In this document: positions 1 through 5,832 of the stretch, piece by piece
Position numbering within the stretch: position 1 is the stretch's first letter
How the letters are laid out: every line of letters starts with the position of its first letter
Source of the DNA: an uncultured Coprococcus sp.
GTDB lineage: Bacteria > Bacillota > Clostridia > Lachnospirales > Lachnospiraceae
NCBI GenBank assembly: GCA_900557435.1
Contig: USSH01000063.1
Coordinates: forward strand, 1 to 10,334
Direction: 5' to 3'
DNA length: 10,334 nucleotides
Notes under the pieces: model-generated
Told to the model about the DNA's origin: nothing
Seen by the model: only the letters and a program-made list of their open reading frames with translations
Databases searched by the model: none
Program-made: the position numbers and the translations under genes

Positions 1-183
1 GATGCCATGGATGAGGCAAAGAAGCTTGGCAACAACAAGGTGTTCAACACAGTGATTATTGGTATTGCGGCACAGCATATGGATTTCTCACATGATGCAT
101 GGGTGGAGGTTATAAAGAACACAGTTCCACCTAAGACAGTGGAGAAGAATCTTGAAGCATTTGAGGTTGGATATAATCTGTAA
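1..183 (+). CDS. iorB: Indolepyruvate ferredoxin oxidoreductase, beta subunit (3' end only)
   Basis: The reading frame is open from base 1 and ends at TAA 181-183, giving the last 60 residues of a protein. The visible part contains NTVIIGIAAQHMDFS followed by a stretch ending KNLEAFEVGYNL. This matches the C-terminal end of the 2-oxoacid:acceptor oxidoreductase gamma/beta family, in which a small-residue helix is followed by a 'vP.K..E.N..AF..G' signature. In IorB this subunit works with the thiamine-diphosphate IorA subunit to oxidise aryl pyruvates from aromatic amino acids to aryl-acetyl-CoA with ferredoxin. The enzyme is cytoplasmic and oxygen sensitive, which fits an anaerobe. A terminator 22 nt downstream shows that this is the last gene of its unit. 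The N-terminal part and iorA would lie to the left, outside the window. A related 2-oxoacid oxidoreductase gamma subunit is the main alternative. Confidence 0.8.
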   Translation, partial: DAMDEAKKLGNNKVFNTVIIGIAAQHMDFSHDAWVEVIKNTVPPKTVEKNLEAFEVGYNL

Positions 184-204
184 ATGTAAAAAACGTATAA
201 AATC

Positions 205-236
205 AAGGCGGAATTTGTTAAAAAGTTCCGCCTTTT
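205..236 (+). terminator. Rho-independent terminator of the ior unit
   Basis: A perfect 9-bp stem (AAGGCGGAA at 205-213 with TTCCGCCTT at 226-234) encloses a 12-nt loop and is followed by a short run of T (233-236). It lies 22 nt after the iorB stop codon. The T-run is short, so termination may be incomplete. Confidence 0.8.
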
Positions 237-248
237 ATGTATTTATGA

Positions 249-277
249 TGGAAATGCATCTACATATATGGTAAAAT
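249..277 (+). promoter_or_regulatory. Candidate promoter of the diguanylate cyclase gene
   Basis: TGGAAA (249-254) and TAAAAT (272-277) are 17 nt apart, and the -10 has an upstream TG (269-270), the extended -10 form. Initiation would fall near 284. If so, the ATG at 276 cannot be the start of the downstream protein. The -35 matches consensus at only 4 of 6 positions. Confidence 0.4.
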
Positions 278-311
278 GTATACAAATTTACTTGCATGGG
301 GTATCAAGGTT

Positions 312-1409
312 ATGAATGATATGTACAAAGAAGATATAGAAGCGAGATGGCAGCTGCTTGTATGGCGGACAGTCATTGCTATATGCTGTGTTACATTTGC
401 GCTTTCATGGATATTGTTTGGAGTTCACAGGGTAGAAAAGAATATAGGCAGCGGTCTTTATATGCTGGAATATATATTTATTCCAATGGTCATACAGATC
501 ATTACATTGGTGGTATGCTACTTTATGATCAAAGCGGACAACATATCCAATGAGAAGAAAAATTATGTGGTCATAGGGCTGATATTCGTGTCTATAGGCG
601 TTATATCATTCGCATATTATTCTATTTTGCCACTCATCATGTTGCCATGCTTAACCATAGTTGCCACGGCATTGTTTGCGGATCAGTCACTCACCGTATG
701 GTCTGGCATTGCGGTGGCAATACTTACCGCAATTGATATGGTGAGGTATCATTTTGAGTACACTGACAGTGTGGCGGGGCTTAACTGGGTCGGAGAGCTC
801 AGCATATTTCTTTTGTTGATCATTCTTTTATGCGTGATGGTGGTTATAGTCAACACACATACAAAAGCACTTATGAGCTCCATAATGGGCAGCTACAACA
901 GACAGGTCACACTCATGAGTGAGCTTATGATAGATCCGATGACAGGTCTTTATAACAGACGATCATTTGAGGACAGTCTTGAAAAAGAGATAGAGAGTGT
1001 TGAACAGACAGGCGTCAAATCATATGTTACCATATTTGATATTGATCATTTCAAAGAGGTCAATGATACATATGGACACAGCAATGGAGATATAGTCATC
1101 AAGGCTCTGTGTAAGATGATGAAAGAGAAGTCCAAGGATATGGGACTTGCGTTCAGATATGGCGGAGAGGAGTTTGTGATACTGTTCCATGATGTTGAAC
1201 TCTCGAAGGTCATGAATGTTGTGGAGGATATAAGAACAGAGTTCAGATGCTACTACTTCCATTTTATGAACAAAGATGGAATCACATGCAGCTGCGGAGT
1301 TGCAGAGTATATAAAAGGCGAAAGTTCTAAAGCTTGGTTCAACAGAGCGGATTCGGCACTTTATCAGGCAAAGGAATCAGGAAGAAACAGAACTGTTATA
1401 AGTGAGTAA
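312..1409 (+). CDS. Membrane-bound GGDEF diguanylate cyclase
   Basis: This protein is expected to make cyclic di-GMP from two GTP at the inner face of the membrane. Residues about 16-180 form six hydrophobic segments (roughly 16-37, 50-73, 85-103, 106-123, 126-142, 160-180), an unnamed sensor module. The GGDEF domain follows: DPMTGLYNRR (208-217), FDIDHFK (242-248, metal-binding Asp) and the active-site motif GGEEF (284-288). Seven residues before the RYGGEEF arginine, the inhibitory I-site RxxD is replaced by KDMG, so product inhibition through that site is not expected. There is no EAL, PAS or HAMP domain. An upstream ATG at 276 overlaps the candidate -10 box. ATG 312 is preferred (AAGG 306-309 is close; GGGG 298-301 is 10 nt away), and ATG 321 is equally possible. 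The gene stands alone and converges on the amidase gene. The family call is firm; the signal sensed is unknown. Confidence 0.92.
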   Translation: MNDMYKEDIEARWQLLVWRTVIAICCVTFALSWILFGVHRVEKNIGSGLYMLEYIFIPMVIQIITLVVCYFMIKADNISNEKKNYVVIGLIFVSIGVISFAYYSILPLIMLPCLTIVATALFADQSLTVWSGIAVAILTAIDMVRYHFEYTDSVAGLNWVGELSIFLLLIILLCVMVVIVNTHTKALMSSIMGSYNRQVTLMSELMIDPMTGLYNRRSFEDSLEKEIESVEQTGVKSYVTIFDIDHFKEVNDTYGHSNGDIVIKALCKMMKEKSKDMGLAFRYGGEEFVILFHDVELSKVMNVVEDIRTEFRCYYFHFMNKDGITCSCGVAEYIKGESSKAWFNRADSALYQAKESGRNRTVISE

Positions 1410-1428
1410 CATAAAACAGATGGTAAAG

Positions 1429-1473
1429 AAAAAATACCGGTATCATTTAAGACGCATGATGCCGGTATTTTTT
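1429..1473. terminator. Bidirectional terminator between the cyclase and amidase genes
   Basis: A 12-bp perfect stem (1429-1440 with 1462-1473) is extended by six more pairs inside it (1441-1446 with 1456-1461, one G-U). The outer arms are an A-run and a T-run, so the hairpin has a U-tail on either strand. It sits 19 nt after the cyclase stop and 10 nt after the amidase stop on the other strand. Confidence 0.9.
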
Positions 1474-1483
1474 GTTCTTGAAG

Positions 1484-2224
1484 TTATTCAACATATTCAT
1501 TAAGCCATTCTACGGCTCCGTTAGATATGGCCTTGGCGTAGTTGTCGAGATTCTCATTAAAGTAATCCAGATCATCCTGACTGGTCATAAATCCCATTTC
1601 TATGATCATGCTAGTCATGTCGGTGTCACGTATCACGGCGTAGTCATCATCACTATCTCCCTGGGTACCGATTCGGACTCCACGGTTGTCAGATATACCG
1701 ACTTTTTCCAGGTTGGAGAGAATGTCATCTGCTGCTGCATAGCTTCTTTCCGATCCGGAACTATGTATCCAGATCTCTATTCCTTTGGTCGTGTTGGCTT
1801 TAACAGTTGAATTTCGGTGTAATGATACAAATAGATCAGCTTTAGCCTTGTTGGCAATTACGGATCTGGAGTCAAGTTGTGTATCGCTGTCATCAGATCT
1901 TGTCATAATGACGTTGACGCCACTCTTTTCAAGTGCCTCCTTAACCTTGAGAGCAAGTCGGAGATTGTCATCCTTCTCATAGCTCCCATCGAGTCCCACG
2001 GCACCGACATCGCTTCCCCCGTGACCAGCATCCACGCATACGGTATATGTGTCATTTGCCTTTTTTAACTTGACAGTCTGTTGTTTGCTTTTTCCCATAT
2101 TTGCTCTTGCGAGAAATATGCCAAGAACAAGAACGCTTAGCAGAAGAATAATGTTTATGATAACCAAAAATGTTACAAGCGCCCGAAGCTGCTTGACTGT
2201 CATCTTTTTCTTACGTTTACTCAT
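1484..2224 (-). CDS. Membrane-anchored N-acetylmuramoyl-L-alanine amidase (Amidase_3, CwlD-like)
   Basis: This is a zinc amidase that cleaves the bond between N-acetylmuramic acid and the L-alanine of the stem peptide in peptidoglycan. With the chosen start it has 246 residues. A lysine/arginine-rich cytoplasmic tip (2-14) is followed by one hydrophobic helix (about 15-39) with no lipobox or clear cleavage site, so it is probably an uncleaved anchor with the enzyme outside the membrane. The Amidase_3 domain carries DAGHGG (His68), Glu83 and the SLHRNS motif (His136) as zinc ligands, and IIEMGF (Glu209) as the catalytic glutamate. There are no SH3 or peptidoglycan-binding repeats. The start at 2224 is chosen because GAGG (complement 2231-2234) lies 6 nt upstream; an in-frame ATG at 2254 would add ten residues with poorer support. 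Size and layout resemble CwlD of sporulation cortex, but a general cell-wall role is equally possible. Confidence 0.9.
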   Translation of the reverse strand: MSKRKKKMTVKQLRALVTFLVIINIILLLSVLVLGIFLARANMGKSKQQTVKLKKANDTYTVCVDAGHGGSDVGAVGLDGSYEKDDNLRLALKVKEALEKSGVNVIMTRSDDSDTQLDSRSVIANKAKADLFVSLHRNSTVKANTTKGIEIWIHSSGSERSYAAADDILSNLEKVGISDNRGVRIGTQGDSDDDYAVIRDTDMTSMIIEMGFMTSQDDLDYFNENLDNYAKAISNGAVEWLNEYVE

Positions 2225-2259
2225 TTTATACCTCGTATTCATTTTACCTACCACGTAAT

Positions 2260-2288
2260 AAAATATATGATAATTCGATATTTTTCAA
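2260..2288 (-). promoter_or_regulatory. Candidate promoter of the amidase gene
   Basis: On the minus strand TTGAAA (complement 2283-2288) is followed after 17 nt by TATTTT (complement 2260-2265); an overlapping TATATT is 15 nt away. It lies back to back with the candidate promoter of the hydrolase gene. The boxes are imperfect. If the gene is sporulation-controlled, another sigma factor would be used instead. Confidence 0.35.
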
Positions 2289-2291
2289 CCC

Positions 2292-2321
2292 TGTACAAAA
2301 TCTTGATGAAAATGTTATAAT
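2292..2321 (+). promoter_or_regulatory. Candidate extended -10 promoter of the metal hydrolase gene
   Basis: A perfect TATAAT (2316-2321) is preceded by TG one base upstream (2313-2314), the extended -10 form. The -35 region (TGTACA at 2292-2297, 18 nt away) is poor. Initiation near 2328 gives a leader of about 38 nt before ATG 2366. Confidence 0.55.
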
Positions 2322-2365
2322 GGGTGCGGTAAAAATGAATGTCGATAGATAAAGGAAGTGTTCAA

Positions 2366-3205
2366 ATGATAATAGATTTCCATACACACACGTATCCAGA
2401 AAAAATAGCGGCGAGGACGGTTGAGCTTCTTGCAGAAAGATCTGGAACGGTTCCTCATTCAGATGGAACACTGGAGGGACTTGAGGAGAACATGCAGCAG
2501 CGACATGTTGATATGTCGGTGGTTCTCCCGGTTGCCACATCTCCTAAACAGTATAAACGTATCAATGAAGTGGCACAGGTGGAAAACGAGATGTTTAAAG
2601 ATACACATGTGTGGTCGTTTGGTGGGATACATCCGGAGAATGATAATTATAAGGAGATACTGAGAGATATAAGTGATAAGGGTCTGAAAGGTATAAAACT
2701 TCACCCGGATTATCAGGGAACTTTTTTCAATGACATAAGATATAAGAGGATAATAAGCTATGCAACAGAGCTGGGGCTTATTGTCGTGACTCATGCGGGA
2801 CAGGATATAGGTTTACCTGATATTGTACATTGTACTCCGGCTATGGCTGAGGAAGTTCTTGATGATGTCAAGCCTGATAAGCTTGTTCTAGCACATATGG
2901 GAGGCTGGCAGATGTGGCAGGATGTGTTGGATCGTTTGTGTGGAAGAAATGTATATCTGGATACGGCATTCTCATACGGACAGATTCAGTATAAAGATGG
3001 TGTAGATCACAGATGGAAGCTTATGGACAGCGACATGTTTCGTGCGATAATAAACAGACATGGAGCGGATAAGATTTTATTTGGAACGGACAGTCCGTGG
3101 TCTGATCAGTCCGAGTCGATTGCAGACATAGATGGACTGGGACTTGCAGAGGATGAGAAGAGAAAAATTATGGGTGAGAATGCGGCTGTACTTCTCAATC
3201 TGTAG
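2366..3205 (+). CDS. Amidohydrolase-2 family metal-dependent hydrolase (TIM barrel)
   Basis: The 279-residue protein opens with MIIDFHTHTYP, whose HxH pair (His6, His8) is the first metal-binding motif of the amidohydrolase superfamily. Later motifs appear in the usual order: KGIKLHPD, VVTHAGQ, LAHMGG and the closing FGTDSPW, whose aspartate is the general acid/base. This order and the C-terminal 'ILFGTDSPW' fit PF04909 (amidohydrolase 2) better than TatD nucleases. Members hydrolyse or decarboxylate varied substrates, and nothing here fixes the substrate. The protein is soluble, with no signal peptide. The start at 2366 has AGGAAG (2353-2358) 7 nt upstream and matches the family N-terminus; the in-frame ATG at 2339 lacks such a site. 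It is a single gene, divergent from the amidase. Family confidence is high, function unknown. Confidence 0.88.
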   Translation: MIIDFHTHTYPEKIAARTVELLAERSGTVPHSDGTLEGLEENMQQRHVDMSVVLPVATSPKQYKRINEVAQVENEMFKDTHVWSFGGIHPENDNYKEILRDISDKGLKGIKLHPDYQGTFFNDIRYKRIISYATELGLIVVTHAGQDIGLPDIVHCTPAMAEEVLDDVKPDKLVLAHMGGWQMWQDVLDRLCGRNVYLDTAFSYGQIQYKDGVDHRWKLMDSDMFRAIINRHGADKILFGTDSPWSDQSESIADIDGLGLAEDEKRKIMGENAAVLLNL

Positions 3206-3211
3206 GATAAT

Positions 3212-3261
3212 TGGATCAGAAAAAGGATAAATGTGGAATGTGGATCAAAAAAGGATAAATG
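3212..3261 (+). repeat. Tandem direct repeat, 29-bp unit, about 1.7 copies
   Basis: Copy one spans 3212-3240 and copy two 3241-3261. The shared core reads TGGATCA, an A-run, then GGATAAATG, and differs only by one G and one base in the length of the A-run. The repeat begins 7 nt after the hydrolase stop codon. It looks like a local slippage duplication; no function is evident. Confidence 0.8.
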
Positions 3262-3272
3262 CAAAAATACTA

Positions 3273-3301
3273 TTGCAAATGATTTAATAATATGTTACAT
3301 T
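3273..3301 (+). promoter_or_regulatory. Candidate promoter in the gene-poor region
   Basis: TTGCAA (3273-3278) and TACATT (3296-3301) are exactly 17 nt apart, with TG at 3293-3294 giving an extended -10. The same -10 sequence occurs in the ArsR promoter in this window. Initiation would be near 3308, just upstream of a strong terminator and with no convincing coding sequence between. Confidence 0.4.
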
Positions 3302-3307
3302 TTTATT

Positions 3308-3416
3308 ACAGAGATGATTTTCACAAAAAACATAAGAACGATTCCTTAAAATGAATCATATACTAGTTGAGAAAAATAAAGATATGTCGATGCCTTCCGA
3401 CATATCTTTATTTTTT
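3308..3416 (+). ncRNA. Possible small RNA ending in a strong intrinsic terminator
   Basis: Predicted initiation near 3308 and the terminator ending at 3416 define a transcript of about 109 nt. The 5' part (3308-3371) is A/T-rich with a weak GATTC/GAATC hairpin (3340-3357 region) and then the terminator stem. The only internal reading frame that closes before the hairpin, ATG 3314 to TAA 3349, codes for 11 residues and has no convincing ribosome site. The sequence matches no RNA family I recognise. The alternative is that this is just the trailing region and terminator of the hydrolase gene. Confidence 0.3.
3372..3416. terminator. Strong intrinsic terminator, 18-bp perfect stem
   Basis: Arms 3372-3389 and 3398-3415 pair perfectly over 18 bp around an 8-nt loop. 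A T-run (3411-3416) follows on the plus strand and the matching A-run makes it usable on the minus strand too. It is the first good terminator after the hydrolase gene, 167 nt past its stop codon. Confidence 0.88.
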
Positions 3417-3482
3417 CTGCTTGAAGTGAATAATAGTTTGTGCTTGTACAGGTCTGGAAGACTGACTCGTATTTTATCGCAC

Positions 3483-3514
3483 AAAAAAAGCTTGAAATCT
3501 TATGATCTCAAGCT
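3483..3514 (-). terminator. Terminator of the tRNA-Gln gene
   Basis: On the minus strand an 11-bp stem (one G-U) with a 4-nt ATAA loop spans 3514 to 3489 and is followed by seven T (complement 3483-3489). It starts about 10 nt beyond the tRNA 3' end, as expected for a single-gene tRNA unit. Confidence 0.9.
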
Positions 3515-3523
3515 CTTAGATAG

Positions 3524-3596
3524 CTGGGCTACAAGGATTCGAACCTTGAAAATGCTGGAGTCAGAGTCCAGTGCCTTACCATTTGGCGATAGCCCA
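3524..3596 (-). tRNA. tRNA-Gln, anticodon CUG
   Basis: The minus strand folds as a cloverleaf. The acceptor is TGGGCTA (complement 3590-3596) with TAGCCCA (complement 3525-3531) and discriminator G (3524). The D arm is GCC/GGC with a 9-nt loop containing GGTAA. The anticodon stem is CTGGA/TCCAG with loop CTCTGAC. The T arm is CAAGG/CCTTG with loop TTCGAAT. The loop places anticodon CUG at complement 3562-3564, reading CAG (Gln). The weak U1-A72 acceptor pair is the glutamine identity feature seen in E. coli and B. subtilis tRNA-Gln. CCA is not encoded (the next bases are CTA), so a CCA-adding enzyme is needed. By my count the variable loop (3549-3554) has 6 nt rather than the usual 5. Many bacteria read CAG with a UUG tRNA, so this is probably an auxiliary isoacceptor. 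Confidence 0.9.
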
Positions 3597-3613
3597 TTGC
3601 CTCAACAAATGGT

Positions 3614-3642
3614 AGTATATATCAATGACAAAAAAAATGCAA
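3614..3642 (-). promoter_or_regulatory. Promoter of the tRNA-Gln gene
   Basis: On the minus strand TTGCAT (complement 3637-3642) and TATACT (complement 3614-3619) are exactly 17 nt apart. Each box differs from consensus at only one or two positions. Initiation near 3607 is about 11 nt before the mature tRNA 5' end at 3596. Confidence 0.75.
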
Positions 3643-3755
3643 GTGTTTTTTTGAAAAAAATAAAAAAACTTTTTGGAGCCTTTTGGAGACGGAATAAAGT
3701 GTGATTTCCATTTTGTTTTTGGAAACTATGTACGTGTATGATTAGTCGGTTTTTC
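3643..3755. other. A/T-rich intergenic spacer with no gene seen
   Basis: Between the tRNA promoter and the thioesterase promoter I see only long A- and T-runs (3645-3675), an 8-bp direct repeat TTTTGGAG (3671-3678 and 3681-3688), and a weak 6-bp inverted repeat TTTCCA/TGGAAA (3705-3710 and 3720-3725). No reading frame here is credible. Confidence 0.6.
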
Positions 3756-3784
3756 TTGCTACGTGTGGCGAAATGGGGTATAAA
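3756..3784 (+). promoter_or_regulatory. Promoter of the thioesterase-cvfB operon
   Basis: TTGCTA (3756-3761) and TATAAA (3779-3784) are 17 nt apart. Initiation near 3791 gives a leader of about 27 nt before ATG 3818. The ATG at 3773 overlaps the spacer of this promoter and so is unlikely to be a start codon. Confidence 0.65.
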
Positions 3785-3817
3785 ATATATAGAAAAAGAC
3801 AACAGGAGGCAATGCCA

Positions 3818-4525
3818 ATGTATTCATATGATGCAATAGTCAGATATAGTGAAACGGGAGGAAGAAAGTCGGCAAGTATAGCGACTATTGCCAATTACTT
3901 TCAGGATTGTGCGATACTGCAAGCAGAGGAAGTCGGCAATGGGCTGGATGACCTTGCGTGCCATAAGCGGGCTTGGTTCCTGATATCATGGCAGATAGAA
4001 GTAGAGAGGTATCCGAAGCTGGGAGAGAAGATAAAGGTACGAACATGGGCATATGATTTTAAAGCATCTTTGGGATTTAGAAATATAGATATATTGGACG
4101 AGAATAACTGCAGAATAGTAAGAGCTGCATCAATATGGAGTTATGTGGACATTGATACAATGCGTCCTGTCAAAATTGACCCGGAGGTATCAGCGGCATA
4201 TCCTATGGAACCGGCTATAGATATGGAATATGCGCCGCGTAAGATAAGGTTGTGGGACGGTTATGACACAGTGGATACGCGAAAAGTTATGGCGTATCAG
4301 ATAGATTCCAATAACCATATGAATAACGAAGCATATATAGCACTTGCCCAGGAATATGTGGAAGATATATCAGATATAATAGCAGTCAGGGCAGAATATA
4401 AGATGCAATATGTTAAAGATGATGTTATAGTAGTAAAGAAAGCAGCCAAAGACAGATATATACAGGTGCTTTTGTGTGATGATAAAGACAACGTGAAGTG
4501 TGTTGTCCAATTCGAGATGAAATAA
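3818..4525 (+). CDS. Acyl-ACP thioesterase (FatA/FatB-type double hotdog)
   Basis: This 235-residue soluble protein should hydrolyse acyl-acyl carrier protein to free fatty acid and ACP. It has two hotdog folds in tandem. The first holds the family opening MYSYDAIVRYSETG and the segment running on from AWFLISWQIEVERYPKLGE. The second carries the catalytic stretch around residues 163-179: Asp163, Asn165 and His167 in DSNNHMNN, then Glu179. This spacing matches the D-x-N-x-H...E arrangement of plant and bacterial thioesterases in PF01643. The start at 3818 lies 8 nt after a perfect AGGAGG (3804-3809). ATG 3812 is only 2 nt from it, and ATG 3773 lies in the promoter. The cvfB-like gene follows 15 nt after the stop, so the two are probably cotranscribed. 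Chain-length preference cannot be read from the sequence. Confidence 0.9.
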   Translation: MYSYDAIVRYSETGGRKSASIATIANYFQDCAILQAEEVGNGLDDLACHKRAWFLISWQIEVERYPKLGEKIKVRTWAYDFKASLGFRNIDILDENNCRIVRAASIWSYVDIDTMRPVKIDPEVSAAYPMEPAIDMEYAPRKIRLWDGYDTVDTRKVMAYQIDSNNHMNNEAYIALAQEYVEDISDIIAVRAEYKMQYVKDDVIVVKKAAKDRYIQVLLCDDKDNVKCVVQFEMK

Positions 4526-4540
4526 TAGGACGGTATAACG

Positions 4541-5677
4541 ATGATAAGAATAGGTGAATGGAACGATCTTGTAATTAAGAGAGAAAAAGATTTCGGTGTG
4601 TATCTGGGGGAGACTGGTGATGACAGAGAAGTACTCTTACCAAGAAAACAGGTGCCAAATGGAGCCAAGATAGGCGAACACATAAATGCTTATATATACA
4701 GAGATTCAGATGACAGAATAATAGCAACGGTCAAGGTACCGTTTATAACGATGGGAAAGCTTGCTGTGCTCAGATGTGTGGGAACAACAAAGATAGGGGC
4801 CTTTATGGACTGGGGACTGGAAAAGGATATTCTGCTTCCATTTAAAGAACAGACTGGTCCGGTCAGAGAAGGTCGAGAGTATCTTGTGAGAATGTACGCT
4901 GACAAGTCGGACAGGCTGTGTGTTTCCATGAAGGTATATGATTTTCTAAGCTCAGATTCTCCGTATAAACAGGGCGATGAAATATCAGGAATCGTTATAG
5001 AATATAAGTCAGAGTTTGGGGCGTTTGTAGCAGTGGATAACAAATATGCTGCGCTTATACCGGGGAAGGAGATCCACAGTGCAATATACCCTGGAGATAA
5101 AATCGAGGGAAGAGTTGCGGATGTGAGGGAAGATGGTAAGCTGAATCTCACACTGCAGAAACCGGCAAAGGTTCAGACGCGCGAGAACGCAGAGATGATA
5201 GTGCACATTATAGAGTCTTATAATGGCGTCCTTCCATTTAATGATAAAGCCGACACAACAGTCATAGAAAAGGAATTTGGCATAAGTAAGAGAGCCTTTA
5301 AAATGGCTGTGGGCAAACTGCTTAAAGATGGATGCATCCGCATAACTGAGAACAGTATAGAATTGATCACAGAGGAAGAGAAAAAGACATTTGCCTCAAA
5401 AGGAACAAAGAGGGAAGATGTAATTGTACGCAAAAAGATCAAAAAACCAGTTGTTCAGGATGAATTCGAGGAAAAACATAGATTCAGGAACAGGACAGAG
5501 AAACAGAATAAACAGGAGAACAAGGGCAAGGCTGCAACCGGGAAAATGCTAAAGAGTGGCAAAGTCAAGTTTACAAGAAGTGATGGTGGACGTAGAAATA
5601 ACTGGCAGGCAATGGTTGCAGAGCAAAAAGCGGAACGACACGATTCTGAGAACTCAGGGAATAACGGCGATAAGTAA
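4541..5677 (+). CDS. cvfB: CvfB-like S1 RNA-binding protein with a basic C-terminal tail
   Basis: The 378-residue protein follows the CvfB/YitL layout. There are three S1-type OB folds at about residues 1-66 (FGVYLGETGDDREVLLP), 71-133 (IGAFMDWGLEKDILLP) and 145-207 (FGAFVAVDNKYAALIP). A winged-helix domain follows at about 215-278 and includes EKEFGISKRAFKMAVGKLLK. In Staphylococcus CvfB binds RNA and affects virulence gene expression; its exact role elsewhere is unclear. Family members are usually near 280-300 residues. Here roughly 90 extra residues (about 285-378) are rich in Lys, Arg, Asn, Gln and Glu, look disordered and may add RNA contacts. The gene starts 15 nt after the thioesterase stop, with AGGA about 11 nt upstream of the ATG. 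No clear terminator follows, so some reading into ridA is possible. Confidence 0.88.
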   Translation: MIRIGEWNDLVIKREKDFGVYLGETGDDREVLLPRKQVPNGAKIGEHINAYIYRDSDDRIIATVKVPFITMGKLAVLRCVGTTKIGAFMDWGLEKDILLPFKEQTGPVREGREYLVRMYADKSDRLCVSMKVYDFLSSDSPYKQGDEISGIVIEYKSEFGAFVAVDNKYAALIPGKEIHSAIYPGDKIEGRVADVREDGKLNLTLQKPAKVQTRENAEMIVHIIESYNGVLPFNDKADTTVIEKEFGISKRAFKMAVGKLLKDGCIRITENSIELITEEEKKTFASKGTKREDVIVRKKIKKPVVQDEFEEKHRFRNRTEKQNKQENKGKAATGKMLKSGKVKFTRSDGGRRNNWQAMVAEQKAERHDSENSGNNGDK

Positions 5678-5679
5678 TG

Positions 5680-5728
5680 GTGATATGCGTTAGAGCAAAT
5701 TTTACAATCAATATCACATGGACGCATA
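5680..5728 (+). other. Two overlapping, mutually exclusive inverted repeats
   Basis: GTGATAT (5680-5686) can pair with ATATCAC (5711-5717), while TATGCGT (5684-5690) can pair with ACGCATA (5722-5728). Both are perfect 7-bp stems and they share bases 5684-5686, so only one can form at a time. No T-run follows either, so this is not a standard terminator. It starts 3 nt after the cvfB-like stop codon. Confidence 0.45.
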
Positions 5729-5790
5729 AGATAGCATAAAGAAAAGAATGTTTATGAAAAAATTGTAAGAAGAATTTCTGAATCAATCCG

Positions 5791-5796
5791 TATAAT
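5791..5796 (+). promoter_or_regulatory. Possible -10 box for ridA
   Basis: A perfect TATAAT lies 71 nt before the ridA start codon. No good -35 is found 16-18 nt upstream; the nearest TTGTAA (5763-5768) is 22 nt away. If used, this promoter would need an activator or be weak. Confidence 0.35.
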
Positions 5797-5832
5797 AAGA
5801 GATAGAAATAAGAGATAAAAATAAAAGAAAAA
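5794..5832 (+). repeat. Purine-rich tandem repeat, 13-bp unit, three copies
   Basis: AATAAGAGATAGA (5794-5806) is followed by AATAAGAGATAAA (5807-5819) and a decayed third copy AATAAAAGAAAAA (5820-5832). The block lies in the ridA leader, between the possible -10 box and the ribosome site. It would leave the leader RNA unstructured. Confidence 0.7.

Noticed and set aside
3212..3261. CRISPR-like repeat array
   Set aside because: There are only two adjacent copies with no spacers, so it is a simple tandem duplication.
3351..3704. A 117-residue plus-strand reading frame in the gene-poor region
   Set aside because: It runs through an 18-bp terminator hairpin and then antisense through the whole tRNA-Gln gene and its promoter. 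It has no ribosome site and no recognisable protein features.
3206..3817. Possible integration site or island next to the tRNA gene
   Set aside because: There is no integrase gene, no repeated tRNA 3' end and no change to foreign-looking genes on either side.
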